A stretch of DNA of 64,000 bases from Rostratula benghalensis (Eukaryota; Chordata; Aves; Charadriiformes; Rostratulidae), in contig VXAI01000384.1 in the NCBI GenBank assembly GCA_013399305.1, positions 186,001 to 250,000 of the forward strand. Direction: 5' to 3'. The translations under genes were made by a program, and so were the position numbers. Below the pieces are notes generated by a model. The model ran no database searches. It had not been told where the DNA came from and saw only the letters and a list, made by a program, of their open reading frames with translations. How positions within the stretch are numbered: the first letter of the stretch is position 1; each line of letters opens with the position of its first letter. Below, piece by piece: positions 10,548 through 22,500 of this stretch.

Positions 10548-13500
10548 CTGCAAACAGAAGTAATATGGAAAGAAATGAAGCAGCACTGTCATTTTCTCCC
10601 TTGGGGCACTTCTGTGGGTATGTAGAATTAAGGGAAAGGTCACACAAGGGAAAGTACTCCGACCCCTACAAAAACTGAAACCACAGTACTTTAATGTAGA
10701 AAAAAGTTGAAACTGGGGAGATTGTGTTTTAGAAGATCAGATTTTGAAAGGTACCATGATAATTAAATAGGTGGTAGTCTGGATGGAGACATGTCATAGT
10801 CATATTCTCCCCCAGAGTTAGCATCCTGCTTTTAAATGCAGAAATGAAATCAATCTAGAAAACGTAAGTCTTCTTTCCTTTGTCACAGTGGTTTTCTTTT
10901 AAAAAGTCATAAAATTAATGTCTCACCCCAAAAAAAGTCAATCCAACATTTTGTAAAGCTCCAACATTAGAGGTCTCCTAAAAGTACTAAAAAGTATTAG
11001 ACTTTAAACGAGTCCTTTTTCATGTGTGTTCAGATTTGGAGTATTAAAAAGAGTCCAAATTTTATTACATGCCCCACTTTGTAAAGATCACTGTTTTAAA
11101 AAGTATCGTCTGTACATGCACAAGTTTATCAGGTTCAATAGGGGCTGATTTAAAATATTCTCAAGAAATTACTCTGTAACAAAATGTGATATTTGTCACT
11201 TGTAATTGTTAATCAGCCATCTAAAAAGTATTCAAAATGAAAAAAAGTAGAGTATTTCCAGGACCATTCAGTTTGATTGCACAGAATAAAACTGAAGTGC
11301 TTACCCCTGAGGAACAGCCTGACAACTTTTATCACAGGGAAAGGACAGACTAGAAAGACGTCAACTTTAATTCAGAACTTTTTTTTTTTTTTATAAAAGG
11401 ATATATCTTAAAATTTGACTGCCCTTTTCCATTTGTACATCTTTTAAAATGTAGCATTGACTGGAGCTTTAGGCTGAGAGAAAGCTGCCTGCTTTTCAGA
11501 AAATACCCAGAGAACTCACTGAGGACATGGGAAAACTCACTTTGTGGTGGGTCTAGCTGAACTTATTCACTCCAGCAGATATACCACCCCCCTAAGGCTG
11601 CTTACTATTCTGCCCTGGGTGCTGGGCTCCCTGCTGGACTGCACCCTCAAAAGCACTGTTAAAGGACCTGGCTTTGTCTTGATGTGGAGCAGGAATATTT
11701 AGGAAGTCTCGAAAAGCATTCAGGAATAGGAAAATCATTTCCAGCAATGAGAAGGGTATTTAGACTGTAGCCAAAGAGGCCAAACGCTGAACGAGATCTC
11801 AGTCTTGCTGCAGAACACTCACCCTCACCATGGGTCCTTCAATGGTGCCTTTGTGTCTGTCACAACAGAGCTTGAAAAATTCTGTGTATGTTTCCTTAAG
11901 CAGGCCAATTCCCTCATCTATTTCATTGCATACAACCCTCAGTAAATAAAACAGCATTATTTTTTTTCTTAGTCTGGTTATTTGTGTTGATGGATGCTTA
12001 ACAGAGGGGAAAAAGAGCAGGTCAGATCTTGTCAAAAGTGGCAGGGGATTCCAGGAAGGGAAAAAAATGCCTCTGAAGACAAGACTTGTGTAGACAATTA
12101 CAACTTTTTCATTTCTTGACAAGCAAAAATTGCTATCTTCAGTTCACAATGATTTGGGGGTTTTGTCTTTGTTTTGTTTTTTAACTAGAATGTGGAAGAG
12201 TGAGCACTTTCAGATCCCATTTTTTCCCATTTATTATTATTCCCAGAAGACTTTACTTCCCAAACCAGCCACATGAAACTGATCTTCCTCAACCCTGGTC
12301 TGTACAATACCTCAGGGAAAATGATGGCTTTTCAGTTTATAGATTCTCTGCCTTCATTATGGTAAAGTTGTCAGGAAGGAAATTGTCATCTAGGTGTCTT
12401 TACTTGTAAGCCACATCCAAGCTACCATCTCACACTTTCTTGAAACAGAAAGATTGTGAAAGTGTTGCTGTTAGTTTTCTTGAAGGACCGTGCTCCTCAG
12501 TAGTTACCAGTTTTGAAAGAAAAATGTTAGTGTGCATGTATATGTTCCCATGCTATTTTGATTATGTTCCAGTGTTGTTTTTTCTTATTTTCCTTCCTTC
12601 CTTCACTCTTACAGCTAATTCCAATCCATAACAAGGATTCTTTTGTCAGTGACAAGCTTAATGCAATGGTGTTTAGTTTCTCTTTCTTTGCCTTTAAAAT
12701 GCAGTAAAAAAAGTGCTGGCAAACCATCTATTACATATAAGAGATTGTATGGGCTTCCATTTCAAATATTTTTTTCTAAAGCTTTATAATGTCTGGATAC
12801 TGTAAAAAAAAAAAAAAAAGTCTTTTTAATTGAGTCAGTCTCAACCACAACCAAAAGCTGGCTCCATAAATCCACAAAGATTAACACAAAGGGACAGGCC
12901 CACAGACAGACTCACCCCCATCCCCAAGATCATGGCACACAGTTTCTTCTTCCAACTCACGAAGACAATTTTGTTTCTAATCCTCTCCAATGCTGCCAGG
13001 TCAGGCCCACGGTTACTGGTAACTAATAATCCCCAGGATGCTCTAACCGGTGCAAAGTATTTTCAGCACTGGAATTTTCAACAGTTGCTTTGTAATCACA
13101 CTGTTCTTGCTCTGTACTCTGCCCACTGAGTCATGTCATGGTTTATGAGTGCTGAACAAAGTTTGAAATAAGATTTCCACAAAATGTCAGGTTCTGTACG
13201 AGTGCTGAACAAAGCTTGAAATAAGATTTCCACAAAATGTCAGGTTCTGTACTCTTGCCATTTCTCAAGTTCTTCAAGTTTCGTTCTGCAGTTTTGCTCT
13301 CAGAGTTCTTCCCTTTATGAGATCAGTTTCAACAGGCTAAAAATGACTTGCTCCTTCAGCTGCCAGCTCTCCCCCAGCTACTCAGCTGACCATCAGTGCC
13401 ATGGTGTCCCCCACTTCTGCCACTTACCATCTGTGTTTACTCATCAGATGTAACTACTGCATCAAGATTGACAGTTTCCTCAAAAGCTCAGTAGGGGAAT

Positions 13501-16500
13501 GCCTACAGAAGCAAAGTTGCACAACTTGGATGTGCTAATTCAAAGGGCACACCTACAGTGCTGGGTTTGGTTCAGCTCCAGTCAGTCAGATGTTATTTAC
13601 AACAACAAATAAAATTATTACTTCATAAAAAGTTCAGAAGTACACAAATATTTCCCAGAAAGTAAAGAAAAAAATACACGAATGCATCAGAGAAAAAACA
13701 CAGAACCTCACACTAGTTCATTATGCCTGGTCATATATTTGTCATCACATACAACACTGCTGCATGATTATTGTCAGGCTGTTAGGCCTGGTAGGTACTT
13801 GAAAAAATAATTATGGCCCTGTATGCCCCCTTCCAAGGCAACAGATGTATAATGGACCAATAATGTTTCTTTATACTTCATGGCAGTGCTTTGATCTCGG
13901 AAGGAGAACATTTTGATCCTCTTCGCTCTTCCGACCCATGCAACCAAGAGGAAGAGCATTTTCAGAGATGAATAACGTCAATGCACCAGCAGAGCACAAA
14001 TGAGCAGCAGAGAGAACAGGGAGGCTAGAATTACAACATGTAATTTAAAAGGTGAGATTCCAGAGGGCAGCATATACAGGAGGCTTGAGTATGCCAGATA
14101 CCATGCATTAGAAGACTTGACTTGAAACTTTAGCAATACCACAGCAACACACACAAAAGGAAATGTCTCTTTGGTCCCTAGAGACCAACCTGCATTAGCA
14201 TTCCCCCAAGAGCCATTTACTTCCTTCAAGATCTTGATCAACTCTTCAGAGAAACGGCATAAGGTATTAAGGGAACAGTCACCTTTGTATCCATGGTTGT
14301 TAGCATAGTTGGATCTGCCAGTATCACTAAGTAAATTTGGCTGGAAGGCTGTACTGAATGAAAGAAATGCCTAAAAAATAAACCACCTCACAAACAATGT
14401 TTGAAATGACGTTATCAACTACAGAAGTCAGATATTCTTCAACTATCCAAAAGTTTTCCGTAACACAATGTTACTCATAAAAACTGATATCCTACTTCAT
14501 CTTTCTAAATATCAGATTTCTCTCCACTGTCACATGTATGTGCAAATGGGATGGCTTTTAGAGTAATCAGCAGTGGTGTAGTAATGGCTTGCAGGCAAAC
14601 ACCTCTCAAAGTAGAAGTGGTTATGTTATTAGATGGCTTAACTTTAATATTATGGCTTTCATGGGATTAGGCAGCATGTGGTTCAAGGAACGGCACTGTT
14701 TGTTTTACAACAGAGAAAATATTTTTGTATTAATTTTCTAGAGGTAGTATAGGGTACAGAAAATAGATCATGAATAACAGCTGACATGCAAATAGTTCTT
14801 TCACTTGACTTCTACCCCTTTCCTTCCTCTCTCCCTGACATTTGCCAAAAAAAGTATTTAAAACTAAAGACTCCGTTCTCATGGAAAAGACAGTATCTGC
14901 CTGCTCTCCTCACTTCCCCAATCCCCAAATGGGCTCAGTTTGTATACACAGAACATGTGAACCATTCTAATATAATATTAGTAACTGAGAGCACCTAAAC
15001 TAAAACAGTAACAAAAGGAAGTCCAGGAAAAATTCACTTCAAGTCCTTTCTAAAGGGACAACTCTTTAGAAAGATATACCTCAGCAATGACAGGCAATGA
15101 ATGAGGTAAGGTCTCAGATTCAAAGGTCTTATAATACTCATGGATAAAATCCCAAATGCAAAGGACCTAGTGACTAACTTTATATGTAATTTCATGTGAA
15201 CAGCTGCTTCCTTTTAGAGAAGAGAAAGAGTTTCTGAATCATTTTGAAGTCTATTTCAGCAAGCAATCCCACCATGGAATCACTGCCAGATGTCCCTCTA
15301 ATATTTGACAAGCTACAGTCAATGTTTTATCAACCTGTTAAAAATGTTTTTCTAGACAACCTAGTCTTCTCAGTACTATATGTTATTTTCCCAATATATT
15401 TGGGAAACCATTTCACTAACAGAAAGACAGTCACAAACCTGACTTCTAACCTCAGGTACTTGTGACCCAGGTATACATGCGAAGCTATGTTAAACACACC
15501 TGCAGAAAAACAACCTAATTCTTATGCAATACTTGCTTAACAGAACTTCTCTTTCTTAAACTAAAATAATGCAAGTAAGGTTTAAATTAATTCTGATATA
15601 ATTACACAACCAAACTGTCGCACAAAGGTTTTTTTGGCTTGAACAGTTGAAGCATCACTAAAATCTTCTAACACAATATATGAAATCATACTCCTTTTAC
15701 AGCCAGAAGAAAAATACTAATCTGTGAGACTGTGAGAACACATACATGTACTCCATATTGAATTAATTAAACTACGAATAAAAATCAATGTCTTGCCAAA
15801 ATCCTATTATGAGGCAAATGTACCAGCAATTCCTTGCAGCAGCTCTCTGATCTCCAACAGCTAAGACTGCAACAATATGTGAACAACAGCACTGAGCTTT
15901 AAAAGGCAAGACTTTAAAAATAAGTCTTCAGAAAACTAGATGCTGCCTGTAAGTAAATATATACACACACACACGCAGAATCCATGCTTGGGCTTGTAAA
16001 TACCAACCTTTCTTGTTGCTCTCTCCAAAATCCAAAGCATGTTGTAAGTCTCCTTTGATCGGGTTTTTTATGCCAGTACAGCAGAGATGAAACAGCATTT
16101 GAGAAACAAGTGCAGTAAAAAGGTCCAAGTGTGCATGTTAAATTCTTCTCAAATGCAGTAAAATTGTCAGGCTCAGTGCAGTGCATTTAGCTTTTGCAGT
16201 GAATTTGTTTCCAAGGAAACCAATAGCTGCAGATGTTTTCCCATATAACGGGGAAAAATTCAGCAGTGAGATTACTCAATATTTTATTCACATGTTTTTC
16301 TGATCAATAACAAACTGTTCTTCCAACTCTGTTAGAAGGCTAGACTGCATTGAAAATAATTTCAAAAAGCTTCCTCTACACATAACCTTATTGAACAGGT
16401 GCTGCTAAAGGAAACACAACACCTTTAAATGTGTTCCTCATTATTCTCTTTCAGTCTCCTCCCCCAAAAGTGACCTGCCTCCCTACTGAAGAAGGCTTTG

Positions 16501-19500
16501 TCTCCTTCAATAAAAGTGGGCTAAACCCACCCTGTATCATGGGCTTTCATCTTAAAAGGTGCTCCAACAACTTGGCAAGGCCCCAGCTTCAAGGAACAAT
16601 GCTGACCCTGAGAGGCTACAAGAATACCTATTGTTACCATGGGGCTTTACAAAATTGTATCGTGCTATGGAGACATCACCATGACTGACATGATTGATGC
16701 TTCTTAGGATAAGGGTGAAAAAATACAGATATTCAGTAAAACTATAAGGAAAATGCAAGATAGAAAATCTACTTTCATTGTAGTTCTTCCACAGGACATT
16801 TAACCTACAACTCAGTTACACCCACCATGCTTACTTCTCATTTATGCTGCAAATTCTCAAGCTGATATAAATGAAAATGCTATGGGCATAGCATTTTCAT
16901 TATTTTTTTTAAATTAGACCTCTTTTCTCAGGATAAGATACCTGACTATATACCATACCTTCTGAGCTTTGAAAGCTTTTTTTTTTTTCTCCCTACTCTT
17001 GTTCTCTTTTGGTGTTACTGATTCAACAGCAACATCTACTGGGCATGGAAGGGCATAATTCAATTTCTTAAAAGAGATTAAAGGTGCAGGCACAGTAGTA
17101 AAAAATATTTCAGCATCTACCTCTGGATACTTTTGCATCCCAGTCAGTGCAAAATCAGAACTGAAAGGAACAAAACTTTCAAATATGCATTTCCTCTCTA
17201 CTCATCCATCCAAATGGAAAACAATCCCAAAAAATAAAAAATGCATAAAAGAATAGCAGTTACTTCTGGTTATCATTTGGAGACAACCTATATATATTGT
17301 ATTTACTAGGAATATTAGACACATTGAGCTAACAGAACCAGTTGACAGGAATTCTGCCAGTGAAATTATTCAAATACTCTCCAAGTTCATGCAATTAAGG
17401 TTGATTACATACCTTTTTGCTCTTTAAATCTATTTTCCCTCTTTGGTAAACAATTACACAGATTTAATAAAAAAAAAAAACAAAACAACCAAACAAAACC
17501 CCCCAAAACAACAACAACAACAACAAAACCACAAAAAAACTCAAACCAGCAAACTCAAACAAACAAACCACCAAAACCCCAAACAGCCAGCAATGCTTAA
17601 TAACCTGCCAGATCAGACCAGGCAGAAGTTCTTCAAAACTTTATGGAGAACTAGATGATCGCATGTGGACTTATTAAATACTAAGAAGGATCCCAAAGGA
17701 CTTTGGGTAATGACATGCAGCATTTGCCTTCCATAGTGAAATCTGCTGGGCTCTACATTCCTTCAGCAGAGCACAAAAAGAACTGAGGCCTTATGAGAGA
17801 GCACAGAATGATCCACATTTCCAGCAAGCTCCGTCTAAGCAAGCCAAAGAATATGAAAGAGGGGCAGCTCAGCCTCATCTCTCAATCCTGCAGAGACTGG
17901 TGTTTCATTGACCTGCTGAAAGGCACACATCATGATGGGGGTTCTCAATCACAGCCCGTGCTTGGCTTACAACTTCTATAAAATTCCTTCTTTTAAAATG
18001 CAATCAGATGAGTACAAGATCCCTACTCCCATCACTGATTACGCATAGCTTATCAAGTGATTATGTATAAATGCTATTGGAAACAGACAGCAGAACTCAA
18101 GACTCCCATTTTACATTTAGGGCTTCACTCAGTCAGCAGGGAACCAAGTTTCCCCTTGCTACCATCCCCTCTAGTCTAATGAATCTTGACTCCTTCAAGA
18201 CAGTATTCACCCAGGAAGAGCCTGGCAGCCAGTCAGCTGGACGTCCACCCAGCCCTCTAGGCTGAGGAAGAACCTAAGAACGCCCTCTTTTTCTAGGCAA
18301 GTGCTCCAACCATTTAACTACGACATATGTTGGGAACACCAACACCTCTGTATCAAGTCTGCATAAAGCTGACCATCCTACCTTCTGCAAAGCTCAGCAA
18401 GGTGCATCTTGGACATATGTAGCAGCTTAAGAGCGTGGCACATGCCAAACTAGCCTTCTCAAGAAGGCAGCAGTTCTGAGCAAAGTCAAGAGGACACTCC
18501 AACCCCAGGTAACTCAATCCTCACCAGAAAAAAAAAAAAAACAACCCAAAAAACACTGAAGGAATTATGAAGAAAATGAGGGGCACCTACTTGGACTTAC
18601 ACATAAATACTACCGAAGTCCCCCAAACTCTGGGACTTCTCTCTCCCATGTGCTGCTGGTGAGCCTCTTCCTTTGCAGTGCAGTGAACAAAAATAAGCCC
18701 AGCAGCCCTGCTGGAGCCAGACCAGTTAGTAAAATGGGAAAGCAACCCAGCTGTTCCCTTTGGGACCGGTCCTGCCTGCACACACATATGCCATTGTGAT
18801 ATCTTCTTGAATCTCATTTATAGCCTTTCCTAGGTAAATGTGGTTTGCAACATTCAAAAGAGCAAGCACAGATGATTTCTGTGGAATGAAATATGCCAGG
18901 GTACGTGACACACCACATCGTACTACTGCACAGAGCTGGAATTATACAAATGCATACTGCAGCACACAGATGGACCAGCAAATTTATATAAATATAGTAT
19001 AGCTCTTGAACATATGGTGTATGTTCTAAAATGAGCAAAATAAGCAGTAATAGGGAGGGGAAAAAATAAACCAGCTTCCTTCACATGTGTAATGGGGTGT
19101 TTTTGCTGTATTATTTTCCCCCACTCCTCTGTCTGCAAGCTCTGCCTATGTGGAAAAAGAAACTTCCAGGATTTCTCCTTGAAAAAACCTCTTTTTTGCA
19201 CAGAGTGCTAGTGAAGATGACTTCAGGCAATATTAAGAGAACTGACTCTGCTCTAGGCCCAACAGCCTTCTTCCAACTGGATTTTTTGACAAGTCCCAGC
19301 TGCATTACAGAGATCTCCAATACCTTCTTCACACACATCCAGTGCCATGCATGTATCCACGCACCTTACTGGAAACAGAAGTTGTTGGCAAGACTGCCTG
19401 TTTGTTCAAGAACCAGTTCCCACCTCCTAAAAACCTCAGCAGAACCAGCATTGATGTGGTTTCCCTGGAACCTTCACCTATTGGACAGGTCTCCTTGGCA

Positions 19501-22500
19501 GCAATTAATCCCAGGCTTATTTTCCACTGCTGCTTTCCCTAAAAGAAACCAAGTCAATCCATCGTTTTCAGCGTAGCTGTTCTGCCCCAAGACAGTTCTT
19601 GGATGGAAGTTATGCACGCTGCAGGGCTACCACACAGCCTTCCCTTCCTCCACACACATAGTAATTAGCAAAAGTACATTTCCCCAGGTAAGCCTTTGCA
19701 AAACAGGTCCCACAAATTTGACAGCAGAAAGCTTAAACTGACCGACTCCAGATGCAGTATCAAATTTGTTTCCCTCCTCCTTAATACATAAAAAATTGTT
19801 TAGTAATAGTCAATGGAAAACACATTAATTTGTTCAATAATTAGTTTAGATGACATTTTAAGACTGCAAGTAATAATCTAATTATGTGCAATAAATGATT
19901 TCAAAGAATCACAATTTTTCTAGAACCTTATGGTCAACAAACAGGCTTAGGCAGGCCTGATAAACTGAGAAAATAAAACCGCTCACTAAGAAACTCAAAC
20001 TGCATGTCCAAATTTAGTAAGCTCTCTTTAGCCTCTAGCAATTAAAACACACACAATATCTTTAGCAGGAGGAAAAGGTTTTACCTTGGACAACTCGCTG
20101 TTTTGACTAATTCTCATCAACTCTAAAACAGCACAGTTTTCAACAGCAAAGAAACCCAGTCATATCAGTAAGTATCCAGTCTGCACTTTGTACCTGAATA
20201 AGGAACAAAAGGTGTTCCTAGAGAGTTTTCTGGTTTCAGTGGTAGGAAGACTTTTATGCCATAAATAAACACCTGTTGTAGCTATAACAAAATGAAAAAA
20301 AAAAAAAAAAGTTTTAAATAATTTATTCCATTATCTTCCAACATTTCTGTTATCAAAGCTCCTTCCTCCTATGTAGTGACGGTTTAACTTTAATACTCAA
20401 AGAGTGTGCATCCCAACATCTAATCTGAGTATTGACTAGAACAGAGGCAAAGCTATTCATTTCCATGACAAACAGTCCAGCTGGAAGCCAGTGAGTCAAT
20501 CTAATCCCACCACTTTTTACTCTGCAGATCTGTAGGTGACGCTGAGATGATACAAAGGCAGCAGGTGAGATCTTGTAGCTCAGATGGTTTCGATTGCACC
20601 TATGCAAAGCCATGTTTACATTCACAACGTCTCCATCTTGACAGCCTTAGGAGAGAGTCCAAATCCAGTAAGTGATTTGCTGTCACAGAAGCAGCAGAGG
20701 CAACAAGCGAGGAAGAACTCTAAATTTGCCATGCGACTGCTTTTTATTACACCGAGATGGGGGGCACATCAGAAGCATGAGATGTCTAAGGTCATGCATT
20801 ACCCTGTCAGAAGAATTTGTCGCTTTCCAGAATAGAGGTGTGGTTTTTTTCCTGTTTAGATATTCCAGTCAAGCACATTTACAAAGATATCCACTGCCTA
20901 CAGATACAGAAAAATTGGATTTACAGAATGCCTAAGCAGGTTAGACATATAACCCCCTCTGCATTTCAATTACACTGCTGCTTAGGCACTTTTCCACTTT
21001 CTGTGGAGCCACCTGAGGCACAGAGGTACTCACGTAAGGGACTAAACAGAACTGACAAAGCTTTCCTACTTTAGTTTCAGCAAGCACCTGGTGTTTCATC
21101 TTGCATGGAGAATATCTGAAACGTGAAGCATGATCTAAATCGAAAGAGAAAGATTCATTACATTCAAGGGTACCTCAAAAGCTATTAATGTTCATTAATG
21201 ACTGAAAACATTAATAACAGTTATTGCTTTCTCTTCTGATTAAATGGAGACATATTGCAAGTATGTTACAAACAAAAGGACATCTATAACTACATAATAT
21301 TATAATTACAAATTCAAGAAAGTTAATTTAACTTTTACTAGCTTAATGTCACTATAGAACCTCATATGAGCCTTCATACCTCCCTACACAACACAAAAAT
21401 GCCACTATTTGAGGGAAAACCAACTTTCAGTTTACATGAACCACATCTCACCATGAAAGTGTTCTGAAACCCATGCAGAACAAAACAGGTATAGCTTCCC
21501 CCTAACTTAATCTTAAGAAGTCCTTGCTTCTTTGTTCAAATCATTGGTGATTGCCTCTCTCCGGGCAAGGAGCTCTACAAGCACAGACCAGGCAGTGAAA
21601 TGAAGGCAGACAGTCAAGCTGGCAAAGCTCCAGCCACACCTCCCAGGTTCTTGTGCCCTCACAGCTAACAGGGAACCCCAGCCAAACTCTTTCTGAAAAG
21701 CAAAAGACTCTCCAGGAAATGAGAGAGCAGAAAGGGAAAAAAAAATAACAAATGCTGTGGCTGAGCTGCTTATTACAACAACCAACCAACAAAAAAAAAA
21801 AAAAAAAACAAACCACCAAAAACAGGGAAAAAGCAGAAGGAAGTGCAGCGAATTACATCCATTATACCTAATATACCATTAAAAGTTGTGATGGATCAGT
21901 GTAAGTCATTGCAGCATGCAGTATTTGGAACATCTCCTGAAAATCTTTCCCAGTTGGGTTCAGGGAACTTTGAATAAAAATTTAAAAACACTTTCATGCC
22001 TTCACTATGGCTGCAGATGATACCATAGATTCTTCAACTTTATCTTAGTGGCTAGCAGCTAATAAGAGCTATTTCAGGCAGAACTGTTTCCTGAAAATGT
22101 CTTTTTTTTTTTTTTTTTTTCAGCTGCATTCTTTCTCTGTTACTGTAGGAAATACCCACACATGCAGAAAAGCAAAGAGCAGTTGAACTGAGAATTCATC
22201 TAGTGTGTAGATGAATTACAGACATATGTATGTATAGGCACACATACATACACACACTCTGAATTTTATTGCTGACATTAATGAAATACCTCTCCATGGC
22301 TCATTTTTGGCACATAATGCCTTTTTACACAAATGCAGCTTTTCGGCTCTACCTTCTTGAGCTGAATGCTACTAGCTGAACAAGAAGGTTTTTTTATATA
22401 TTCTGTGTTTGCTGTAATTGCCAGGAAAGAAGGAATTAGAGTAAGATGTTTAATATTAATTTCATTTAAGAGGCTGGTTAAACTGCGTAGCTTAAAGTCT

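Noticed and set aside
13774..14241. Adjacent minus-strand frames of 61 and 87 codons
   Set aside because: No acceptor or donor at either side in a usable phase. They lie between exons that already join.
18375..18470. Minus-strand exon-like segment with donor CAGAAG|gtagga
   Set aside because: It leaves one base, whereas the adjacent exon 18211-18261 needs two. The 18601-18710 segment satisfies both neighbours.
19328..19372. Minus-strand segment with a good acceptor and donor (frame [14 protein letters not shown])
   Set aside because: It enters with two bases, but the preceding exon 20085-20122 leaves in phase 0. It would need an additional unseen exon.
20353..20650. Open minus-strand frame of about 95 codons after an acceptor at 20654
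   Set aside because: Its only good donor (CATAG|gtgcaa) leaves two bases, which cannot enter the secure exon at 20194-20281. The gap is also too small for another exon.
21513..21819. Two overlapping minus-strand frames of about 90 codons
   Set aside because: No donor compatible with neighbouring exons. Exons 22353-22411 and 20194-20281 already join in phase across this stretch.
22101..22140. T22-CAG acceptor-like site on the plus strand
   Set aside because: A homopolymer run followed by CAG mimics an acceptor. No plus-strand exon partner exists.
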